Shown in pieces: positions 41,722 through 49,657 of a stretch of 64,000 nucleotides of DNA. The notes beneath the pieces are model-generated. The model was not told the DNA's origin. It made no database searches and saw only the letters and a program-made list of their open reading frames with translations. This DNA is from CALBPI01 sp045110335 (lineage in GTDB: Bacteria; Pseudomonadota; Gammaproteobacteria; Steroidobacterales; Woeseiaceae), in NCBI GenBank assembly GCA_045110335.1, contig JBGCGB010000030.1:62001-126000 (forward strand). Reading direction: 5' to 3'. Position 1 is the stretch's first letter, and the number at the start of each line of letters is the position of its first letter. The translations under genes were made by a program, and so were the position numbers.

Positions 41722-42153
41722 ATGAGATCGAACAAAGGATTCACGTTAGTAGAAGTAATGGTGGCGTTAGTCATCGCTGCATTAGGGCTGACCGCCATCG
41801 CTGTGTCCCTTCAGCAACACGCCGATACCAGTCGCAAACTTCGTGATCAAACATTGGCTTTATTCATAGCCAGCAATGCTATTGCCGAGATCCGGCTCGA
41901 AGGCGGCTTTCCAGATGTCGGGCGAAGTACCGATGAAGTGACGTTCGCCAATCGAGAATGGATCGTGGTTACGGTCATTCAGGAAAGTGGCATCGAGGGT
42001 CTTCGCCGAACGGATGTATCGGTCGCCGAAAAAGATAATCCAGATCGGAATTTACGCACTGTCGCAGGTTTTGTCAGTCGATTACCAACACTGCCGGCAG
42101 CCACTATCCCCGGGTACGCCAGTCTCGATACCGTCAGTGGTGAAGAGTCATGA
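41722..42153 (+). CDS. gspI: Type II secretion minor pseudopilin
   Basis: 143 residues. The leader NKG/FTLVEVMVALVIAALGLTAIAVSLQQ is preceded by only five to six residues. The soluble C-terminal domain is small and basic. GspI is the nucleating minor pseudopilin that binds GspJ and GspK in the tip complex. The start codon directly abuts the gspH stop, and its own TGA overlaps the gspJ ATG (ATGA), so translation is coupled. Confidence 0.93.
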   Translation: MRSNKGFTLVEVMVALVIAALGLTAIAVSLQQHADTSRKLRDQTLALFIASNAIAEIRLEGGFPDVGRSTDEVTFANREWIVVTVIQESGIEGLRRTDVSVAEKDNPDRNLRTVAGFVSRLPTLPAATIPGYASLDTVSGEES

Positions 42154-42749
42154 AACGCGTCAATCAGCATGGCTTCACGCTACTTGAAATCATGATTTCG
42201 TTGGCGATCTTCTCGACGATCGCCGCGTTTTCGTATGCCACGTTTTCAGTCGCCGCCCGCGAATCGCGCGCGATTAATGAGAACAATGCGGCACTGGGTG
42301 AGCTGCAGCGTATGCTGCAATGGCTAACCAATGACTTGATGCAGTACCAACCACGCAGTGTTCGCGATCCTGTAGGTACCATTCGCCGTGAAGCCTTGTT
42401 GGCTGACAGCCGGAACGATTACTTGCTGGAAATCACCCGCGGCGGACATGCGAATCCATTGGGTTTGCAGCGCGCTTCGGCACAGCGCGTCGCCTACCAA
42501 TTGGACGAAGACACGCTGCTACGCGTGCAATGGCCCGTTCTGGATCCGGTTATTGCCACTGAACCGGTTTCGATAGAGTTGATGAGTGGCATCGAACGTA
42601 TCGAAATCAATTTTCTTGGGGATTCGGCAGACAGCTGGACCAGAGAATGGCCAGGACCCGCGGGACGCAAACGCCCGAGAGCGGTCGAGATCATCATCGA
42701 GCACGAGCGTTGGGGCGAGATCCGGCGACTGCTGGAGACCGGTTACTGA
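42150..42749 (+). CDS. gspJ: Type II secretion minor pseudopilin
   Basis: 199 residues. The leader KRVNQHG/FTLLEIMISLAIFSTIAAFSYATF is typical and the C-terminal domain carries the conserved EWPGP and PRAVEIIIE segments. It binds GspI and GspK in the tip complex that starts pseudopilus assembly. ATGA overlap with gspI and TGATG overlap with gspK show tight coupling. Confidence 0.94.
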   Translation: MKRVNQHGFTLLEIMISLAIFSTIAAFSYATFSVAARESRAINENNAALGELQRMLQWLTNDLMQYQPRSVRDPVGTIRREALLADSRNDYLLEITRGGHANPLGLQRASAQRVAYQLDEDTLLRVQWPVLDPVIATEPVSIELMSGIERIEINFLGDSADSWTREWPGPAGRKRPRAVEIIIEHERWGEIRRLLETGY

Positions 42750-43696
42750 TGCGTCACGGTCAAGCCAACAAGCAACGCGGTGGCGTCGCCATTCTCTTTT
42801 CATTGCTGATTGTCGCGTTGACGGCGAGCATTGCCGCTGCCATTGCCTATGACGTCACGCTCGATACGCGCAGAACCCAATCGCTACTGTTACAGGAACA
42901 GGCGCGGTTGATCGCGTTAGGTGCCGAAGACTGGATCAGCGATATCTTGCGACAAGACAGTATTGACACTGAGGCGGATCACCTTGGTGAGCTGTGGGCG
43001 CAGGACCTGCCACCTTTACCCATCGAAGGCGCCGGCATGCAAGGTGTGATTACCGGACAGATCATCGATCTACAGTCAAAGTTCAATCTAAACAACCTCG
43101 TTGACGGCAATGGCGAGTTGGTCGTGCTTGAAGTTGAACGATTGAAACGCTTGTTGGTCAATCTTGGACTGTCGCCCGACGTGACCGATGCGATCGCAGA
43201 CTGGATCGATGGCGACCAGGATTTCAGTTTTCCAAACGGTGCTGAAGACGATGTCTACACATCACGCATTCCGGCACTCCGCGCCGGTAATCAGGCATTC
43301 CGATCTGTCAATGAACTCGCCATTGTAGAAGGCATCGACAAAGCAGCGATGGACTTATTGAGGCCGCATATCACGGCACTCCCGGAACGCACCCCTTTGA
43401 ACATTAATACGGCAACGCCGGCAGTTATGATGGCGCTGGATGCCAACGTTACCGCCGCTGATGCAGAAGAGCTGGCAGAACTGCGGTTTGAGAACGGCTT
43501 TGACGATCCTGCTGTTGAACTAGCCGGATTAGTACCCGTCGATGTCATCGACACGCTGGAGACCGAAACGCGTTATTTCGAATTACGCTCGGTTGTGCGT
43601 ATTGGCACTGTAAGGTTCACCATGTACTCTTTACTATATCGCAGTGAACAAGGCGATATCGCCACCGTCATGCGCAGCTTTGGTAGTTCACTGTAA
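42749..43696 (+). CDS. gspK: Type II secretion minor pseudopilin GspK
   Basis: 315 residues, larger than the other pseudopilins, as in the family. The leader RGG/VAILFSLLIVALTASIAAAIAY lacks the Glu+5 that the others have, also normal for GspK. The helical insert and C-terminal TPLNINTATPAVMMALDANVT segment are conserved. GspK caps the tip of the pseudopilus. The ATG at 42749 overlaps the gspJ TGA, so an in-frame extension back to 42647 is not used. Confidence 0.93.
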   Translation: MRHGQANKQRGGVAILFSLLIVALTASIAAAIAYDVTLDTRRTQSLLLQEQARLIALGAEDWISDILRQDSIDTEADHLGELWAQDLPPLPIEGAGMQGVITGQIIDLQSKFNLNNLVDGNGELVVLEVERLKRLLVNLGLSPDVTDAIADWIDGDQDFSFPNGAEDDVYTSRIPALRAGNQAFRSVNELAIVEGIDKAAMDLLRPHITALPERTPLNINTATPAVMMALDANVTAADAEELAELRFENGFDDPAVELAGLVPVDVIDTLETETRYFELRSVVRIGTVRFTMYSLLYRSEQGDIATVMRSFGSSL

Positions 43697-43735
43697 GCGC
43701 TGTGAATGATGTCACCTGACAGGAGTTTTAGAGAC

Positions 43736-45010
43736 TTGGAAGACACAGTTTTCATTTATCTTGGTGAACCAGAGCAAACCACGGCAACTTGGTTCCGGAT
43801 GGATGCGCATGGGTCCGCACGCAGGTCTCTGCAATCGGGTTTGCTAAAGGATGCTGCCGGGTTGACCGCCGGCAAGTTGGTCATCGCAATCGTTGATTAT
43901 CCGCTCGTAACACGAACGACCAGCGATTTGCCAGTCAGGGGTAAGAAGTTAATGGCCGCGCTGCCCTACGCACTGGAGGAGCAATTCGCTGGCGATGTCG
44001 ATGAGTTGCACTTTGCCGCCGGGACCGCCAACGAAGACGGTGTAATGACCGTTGCTGCGCTCGATCGCGACGTTATGACGGCCTATACCGAGCGACTCGC
44101 GGCCGCCGGTATTGTCGCCAATGAGATGTACAGTCTCCACGATAGTTTGCCCAAAGTGGCTAACCACACACAATTGTTAATCGATAGCGCATGCACGATT
44201 CTTCGCGAAGAACATGGTGCCGTCTCGGCATTGGCTGATATGCCACCCAACATTCTGTTGGATGCATGGCACGCGGGTATGGATACCGACGATATTCAGG
44301 CTGCGGCGACTAATCACCTGAGAATCTTTGTCACCCGCGATGGGCAAGAAGCACACCAGGACGCCGTTCGAAGCATTCGGGATCAATTCCCCGATGCCGA
44401 TATCAAGATGCTGGACGATTCAGTCGCGGTGTTTGCAGCAGGTACCATTGCCGCACAAGGTGGCGTCAATCTACTGCAAGGCGATTTCGCACAGCGTGGC
44501 GATGGCTTCGCGTTCCTCAGGCCCTGGGCGCCGGTGGCAGCATTGCTAGCCCTCGCTTTTTTCGTCAGCGTCTTTGCGCAATTTTCGGAGATGCGCCAAT
44601 TGCAACAACGTGCAGCGGAGCTAGACCGTGAAATTGAGAGCTTGTTAGCGACACAAGGTACGCGAGGGCTCGATCCGCAGGCCGGCGAAGCCACTTTGGG
44701 TGGCATGGTTCGAAAGAACGGCGGGAGCACGAGTACTGGTACCTCGTCGAGTTCGGATGCCCCAGCCTATTTGCCCACACTACTCACGCTGGCCGATGCG
44801 CTTAAGGATGATAAGGACACACAAATCGATGCGCTTTCCTATCGCAATGGCATTTTCGATGTCCGGCTGCTAACCAAGGACACCGATTCGCTTGAAACGC
44901 TGCGAAAAAATATCGGCAAGAATGCGAGCTTGCAGGCTCAAATACAACGCACTGAGCAACAAGACGGACAAGTACGGAGTTTCCTGCAAATTAAGGCTGC
45001 CTCACTATGA
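43736..45010 (+). CDS. gspL: Type II secretion inner-membrane protein GspL
   Basis: 424 residues. An actin-like cytoplasmic domain at about 1-265 (LPYALEEQFAGDVDELHFA) is followed by one membrane helix at about 275-295 (RPWAPVAALLALAFFVSVFAQ) and a periplasmic ferredoxin-like domain with a Ser/Thr-rich linker near 335-345. It links GspE ATPase to GspM. TTG 43736 has AGGAG ten bases upstream and gives the usual short N-terminus. ATG 43706, ten codons earlier, has no SD. It overlaps gspM by four bases. Confidence 0.9.
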   Translation: MEDTVFIYLGEPEQTTATWFRMDAHGSARRSLQSGLLKDAAGLTAGKLVIAIVDYPLVTRTTSDLPVRGKKLMAALPYALEEQFAGDVDELHFAAGTANEDGVMTVAALDRDVMTAYTERLAAAGIVANEMYSLHDSLPKVANHTQLLIDSACTILREEHGAVSALADMPPNILLDAWHAGMDTDDIQAAATNHLRIFVTRDGQEAHQDAVRSIRDQFPDADIKMLDDSVAVFAAGTIAAQGGVNLLQGDFAQRGDGFAFLRPWAPVAALLALAFFVSVFAQFSEMRQLQQRAAELDREIESLLATQGTRGLDPQAGEATLGGMVRKNGGSTSTGTSSSSDAPAYLPTLLTLADALKDDKDTQIDALSYRNGIFDVRLLTKDTDSLETLRKNIGKNASLQAQIQRTEQQDGQVRSFLQIKAASL

Positions 45011-45489
45011 ACCAATGGTTAGCATCGCTTCAGCCGCGTGAAAGAGTCATGGTCGTTGTTGGCGCCATCGCCGTCATCATCACCCTCTTGTATCTAGTCG
45101 TTTGGGAGCCGTTGCAGATCGGTCACCAGCAAGCACTCGACGACATCGACCGAAAGTCCAGTCTCGTTAGTCAAGCACGGACCGTTTTGCCGGCTGGTCG
45201 ACCCGTTTCCAGTGGACCCGGGGACACACAGACGTCGGATCAGTCCCTGACCAGCTTGATCGTCAAAACAGTCACATCAAGCGGATTGGCGAGTGCGTAC
45301 AAAAGCAGCTCACCGAGTGGAAACGATGGCTTGCGTGTTTCCCTTGAGAACGCGAGTTTTGACGCGATTGTCGGTTGGCTCGGTGTACTGGAATCACAAC
45401 ATGGCATTGCGGTTGACGCGAGCTCCGTGACGCGACGTCCGCAAGACGGTCGAGTGGACGCGAGCATCGTCGTTCGTCAGTTGCGATAG
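45007..45489 (+). CDS. gspM: Type II secretion inner-membrane protein GspM
   Basis: 160 residues: a short cytoplasmic N-terminus (LASLQPRERVM), one membrane segment at about 16-34, a periplasmic coiled region and a ferredoxin-like C-terminal domain ending RRPQDGRVDASIVVRQLR. It forms the assembly platform with GspL and GspF. ATGA overlap with gspL. Typical length for the family. Confidence 0.93.
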   Translation: MNQWLASLQPRERVMVVVGAIAVIITLLYLVVWEPLQIGHQQALDDIDRKSSLVSQARTVLPAGRPVSSGPGDTQTSDQSLTSLIVKTVTSSGLASAYKSSSPSGNDGLRVSLENASFDAIVGWLGVLESQHGIAVDASSVTRRPQDGRVDASIVVRQLR

Positions 45490-45503
45490 CTCGGAGCACG
45501 GAC

Positions 45504-46250
45504 TTGAATCGAAAGCATGCAATCATCGCGGCGGGTGTCGCCCTGACGGTCGGGCTCATTGTAAAACTACCCGCCTCTGTGTTTCTGAACTGGGTTCTTC
45601 CGGACGACGTGCAAACCAGCGGCATCACCGGTACTGCCTGGTCGGGTCAAATCGCAGCTGTCCGTGTTCGCGGATTCGATGCGGGCCCTATCGAATGGAG
45701 CATCAAGCCGGCGTCGTTATTGTTTGGTGCATTGCGTACCGATATCAATGCAGAGATCACCGGTGGTTTTGCCAGCGCCGATGTCACATTACGCATGTCT
45801 TCGATTCGTGTACGGGATGGCAAGATCGCCTTGGACCTTGCCCCGGTTACGCGGCTGTCATCCATCGGTCCAACGACGGGTCGTGCACAAATGACCATCA
45901 ACGATGCCACTTTCGAAGCCAACTGGCCCGTGGCCGTGGACGGCGCTATGGTGCTTAACAATCTGCAGTACAGCGGCCTCGGCGACGCGACATTAGGCAA
46001 CTATCAGCTAACGTTTTTGCCGGATCTCGCTACTGATCAATTTCCTGTCGTGGCGGAACTTGAAAGCCTGGACGGCAGTCCATACGAGCTTGATGGCACC
46101 GTATCCCTCGGTGCTGAAAGATCTTACTCGATCGAAGCCGGCATCAAACCATCCGGCTCCGCCAATACCGGCTATGCCCGTCAACTCGCCATTCTTGGGC
46201 CCGCCAACGCCGATGGTGTGCACCAAATGTCGTATACCGGTAGCCTTTAG
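45504..46250 (+). CDS. gspN: Type II secretion protein GspN
   Basis: 248 residues with an N-terminal signal anchor (KHAIIAAGVALTVGLIVKLPAS) and a GspN domain with the ITGTAWSGQ segment and a beta-rich remainder. GspN is an accessory periplasmic component found in only some type II systems. Its role is poorly defined. TTG 45504 is supported by GGAG seven bases upstream. It is last in the gsp run and overlaps the convergent helicase gene by four bases. Confidence 0.9.
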   Translation: MNRKHAIIAAGVALTVGLIVKLPASVFLNWVLPDDVQTSGITGTAWSGQIAAVRVRGFDAGPIEWSIKPASLLFGALRTDINAEITGGFASADVTLRMSSIRVRDGKIALDLAPVTRLSSIGPTTGRAQMTINDATFEANWPVAVDGAMVLNNLQYSGLGDATLGNYQLTFLPDLATDQFPVVAELESLDGSPYELDGTVSLGAERSYSIEAGIKPSGSANTGYARQLAILGPANADGVHQMSYTGSL

Positions 46251-49200
46251 GCGTCGTATTCACGCAGTTCACCGTAGTACGGAAAGAACAACGCTTTTCG
46301 AATTGGGCCGGTCTCCCGGCCGCCGGCTTCATACCAGCTGCGAATGACGCTGGCATAAGCGTTTAACTGTGCACGATAGCGCTCTAGTTCGTTACTGAAA
46401 AACGCCTCAATATCGCCGCCTTCGTGGAAAGACGTTTTGTAATCGACGATCCAAAGGTCTCCGTGTTCATCCCGGAGCACCCGATCAATGACCACACGTC
46501 GCGTGCTATAGCCAATCTCCGCGACCAGCGCAAGTTCGGCGGCGCTATCCTCGTGTTGGTTAGCCAGAAGCCACTGGCCAGCATCACTAGCCACGCCAAT
46601 CTCAAGTGCGCGTTGTGTACGCGCAAACGCTTCATCCATCGCATTCTCGGGCACACCCTCGATTTGCAAGAGACGCCGATGACGTTGCCCAATATTGCGC
46701 ACCGCTTGTAGCTTTTCGACAGGGTCTTTGGCGCCGCATAACCATTGCAGCCAGTGATGCACGACGGTACCTACATGGCGAGCGTTATCCCCGGCCCAAC
46801 GAAATGAAACAGCCTCATCTTCAAGCTCCTCGCTAGTGCCGACCGGTATGGGCGAAGATTTGACCCAATCAGCTACCGGCACTTGCCAAACCGACGGCAA
46901 TTGGCGAATCACGGGCATTACCCAAGGGGATAGTTCCTGACTATCTTCGATGTTCTCTTGGCGACCATCCTGATCATGAAATTCTATTTTTGCGATGGGC
47001 CATAAACGATTCAACAACGTGCCCGCCGGAGGCGTTCTTGCGACCCCGTCCTTGAACTCGACGCTTCCTACAAGATGCAGTGTCTTCCGAGCGCGCGTAC
47101 ACGCGACATAGAGCAATCTATCCAGCTCGTTATAACCACGCTGGCGTTCCCGCTCATTCAGCAACTGATGAAGCTTGTCTTCATCGCGCTGGGCTACCGG
47201 ACTCGCGACGCTAAACAAAACGGCCGGATCATTGTCGAGCGCGCCGGACACTTCGAGAAACAAGGGCGGCTTGGTGTTATTTCTGGCGCCACGTTGCAAT
47301 GCGGGTAAAACGACATGATCAAACTCCAAACCCTTACTCTTGAAAATGGTTAGCACCGTCACATCAGGTTTCTGGGCTATCTGGCTAACGCGTCTTTGAT
47401 TTAAATAGTCCTCAAGCGATCCGAGTCCATCAATCTGGCCATGTACTTCCAATGCTGCTATGACGTCTAAGAACTGGACGACGTTGTCTAACTCGAACTC
47501 GGTTTTTAACAAAGCCGGACCGCCCAAGCGGCAATACACATGTTCAACCTGATCACGTAGGGACCAACTGCCCCCTTTCGAGCGCGCTTCGTCAAGCACC
47601 GAAAGAAAATGATCTAAATGTCGTGACGATAATGGTGAAAAGAGATCCTCAAGCAAACTGGATCGTATGCGAGTTTCAATCGATTCGTCCGGCCCATCAT
47701 TGCGACAAGCAACTTGATCGATTTCTTCAAAGGTCAGCCCCACCATTGATGACCTTAGCAGTCCGAGCCAACCAACGCGATCTCCGGTATGTTGAATGGC
47801 GCGCGTGATCGCGAGCAAGTCGGTGATTTCCGGGCGCTCGGTTAATCGCTGCATTTCCACGGCATCGATCGCCAGTCCATCCGCTTGCAATGCCGAAAGA
47901 ATGGGCTCCAAAGGCGCACGTGATCGACATAAGATGGCAATCGAATCATCCGGATACTCCTCACGAAGGTTCGCGACAATGTTTGCGACCTCCTCGGCTG
48001 GATTAACCTGCCCCGTTTCGCCTACATGCCACTGCACCCTCCCTGTCTCGGTCACGCCGGGACGAGGCACCGAAGGGCTATACGCCACTTGGTCCATCAG
48101 GGCATCTGCAGTTTGTCCCATCACAACGGCGAAACATTGATTCACCCAGCTGACAATCCGCTCATCGGAACGAAAATTGGTCGTTAAGGTGAGCCGTGTT
48201 AAGGGAACATCTCCGATGCCAATCGCCCATGCATCCAAGAAGCGACTTACTTCGGCGCCGCGAAATCGATAGATCGACTGCATCGGATCGCCAACACAAA
48301 ACAGTGTCCGTCCATCCGACGGTATCCAACCCTCTGTGAGGGTCATTAACAATTTGTATTGGGAAACCGAAGTGTCCTGCATTTCATCGACCAGAACATG
48401 TTGAATCTGATAGTCCAATCGCAATGCGAGATCACTAACGTAGCCGGTGTCGGCGTCATTTAGCCCCATGACGGCACTGGCTGCTAACGCCGGATAGTCA
48501 ATGCCACCGCGCTGGTTCATCAACAGTTGAAGTTCGGCCGCAGCCAGCGGCAGTATCGATAGCAATGCCTCAATCAATGCCCAACGTTCGTCGGTATATC
48601 GGGGCTCCGGCAATTCTCGGAGTCCTGCCCATAATTCTGCAAGATCGTCGACAGCAGACAACTCGGTTAGTAGCTCCATCATGCGTGCTTTTTCATCGAC
48701 ACACGTCGTCGGAAAACCGTGAGTAACCGTAAGCCGCTTAAAGAAGTCCGGTTTTGTCGCTTTGGTCAAACAATGGCTAGCGATGGTTTGCCAGAACCAG
48801 AGCGCGTGCTCATCGTCGGGGCTTGGCCATACCGGCAACAGCATTGCCTCATCTTGGGCGATGCGGCCTGCTTCACGTTGGCGTTCGCGTGCATCCACAC
48901 ACAAACCAAGCAATTCGTTCTTTTGCTGGGTTGTTAGGCGTCGATCGACAGCTTGAATGCGCCGCAATACAAGATCACTGATCCGTTGCTCACTCCGCAT
49001 ACGGAGCTCTTCGCCGGACCGCGTCGCATTGGCCAATACCAAAGGCAGCCATTGCTCGCGCTGACGTAGTAAATCGCTCAGCTGTCTACGCCACCTTTGG
49101 GCATCGCCGTCAATGTGAGCGAAAAACGATCGGACTTGCGCTGCTTCCTTTCCCGGTGTCTCGAGCCAATCAAGCAATGCATTGGCGGCCTCGTCATACA

Positions 49201-49657
49201 ATTGTGTCAACGTATGGTCATCTGCGATCGATACGGCACCCAATCGCGAAGCAACCGGCATTGCATTCACTAGCCGACTGTTGAGCGCATCAACGGTCAT
49301 GATTTGCAATCGCATCGGCATGTCGAGTAACCGCCAGCCCATGGCGGCATCCCGCTTTAGCGCGCGGCAGGCATCTTCGAAAATCGCAGCTTCGAAGCTA
49401 GCAGCCGGTCGCACGCCGGACGCGGCATTGCGCAGTGCCTCAATAATACGTCCGCGCATCTCTGCAGCAGCCTTTCGCGTAAACGTGATGGCGAGAATCG
49501 ACTCCGGCGTGTCAACGAGCGCGAGTAGTCGCAAGAATCGCTGCGTGAGCAAAGCGGTTTTTCCGGAGCCAGCCGGCGCTTGCACGATGAACGATGAAGC
49601 GCAGTCCAGAGCCGACTCACGCGCTATAGCATCATCAAGCTGCACCGTTTCACTCAT
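46247..49657 (-). CDS. UvrD-like helicase/nuclease, AddA-like
   Basis: 1136 residues. An SF1 helicase has Walker A APAGSGKTA (about 28-36), ITFTRKAAAEM, the LVDEMQDTSVSQY motif II and the LDRLLYVACTRARKT motif VI. A C-terminal PD-(D/E)XK nuclease has LWIVDYKTSF. It is the large subunit of an AddAB-type double-strand-break resection enzyme, which unwinds DNA and degrades ends before recombination. It overlaps the next gene by four bases (ATGA), so the pair is stoichiometrically coupled. It replaces or complements RecBCD, which is not seen here. Confidence 0.88.
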   Translation of the reverse strand: MSETVQLDDAIARESALDCASSFIVQAPAGSGKTALLTQRFLRLLALVDTPESILAITFTRKAAAEMRGRIIEALRNAASGVRPAASFEAAIFEDACRALKRDAAMGWRLLDMPMRLQIMTVDALNSRLVNAMPVASRLGAVSIADDHTLTQLYDEAANALLDWLETPGKEAAQVRSFFAHIDGDAQRWRRQLSDLLRQREQWLPLVLANATRSGEELRMRSEQRISDLVLRRIQAVDRRLTTQQKNELLGLCVDARERQREAGRIAQDEAMLLPVWPSPDDEHALWFWQTIASHCLTKATKPDFFKRLTVTHGFPTTCVDEKARMMELLTELSAVDDLAELWAGLRELPEPRYTDERWALIEALLSILPLAAAELQLLMNQRGGIDYPALAASAVMGLNDADTGYVSDLALRLDYQIQHVLVDEMQDTSVSQYKLLMTLTEGWIPSDGRTLFCVGDPMQSIYRFRGAEVSRFLDAWAIGIGDVPLTRLTLTTNFRSDERIVSWVNQCFAVVMGQTADALMDQVAYSPSVPRPGVTETGRVQWHVGETGQVNPAEEVANIVANLREEYPDDSIAILCRSRAPLEPILSALQADGLAIDAVEMQRLTERPEITDLLAITRAIQHTGDRVGWLGLLRSSMVGLTFEEIDQVACRNDGPDESIETRIRSSLLEDLFSPLSSRHLDHFLSVLDEARSKGGSWSLRDQVEHVYCRLGGPALLKTEFELDNVVQFLDVIAALEVHGQIDGLGSLEDYLNQRRVSQIAQKPDVTVLTIFKSKGLEFDHVVLPALQRGARNNTKPPLFLEVSGALDNDPAVLFSVASPVAQRDEDKLHQLLNERERQRGYNELDRLLYVACTRARKTLHLVGSVEFKDGVARTPPAGTLLNRLWPIAKIEFHDQDGRQENIEDSQELSPWVMPVIRQLPSVWQVPVADWVKSSPIPVGTSEELEDEAVSFRWAGDNARHVGTVVHHWLQWLCGAKDPVEKLQAVRNIGQRHRRLLQIEGVPENAMDEAFARTQRALEIGVASDAGQWLLANQHEDSAAELALVAEIGYSTRRVVIDRVLRDEHGDLWIVDYKTSFHEGGDIEAFFSNELERYRAQLNAYASVIRSWYEAGGRETGPIRKALFFPYYGELREYDA

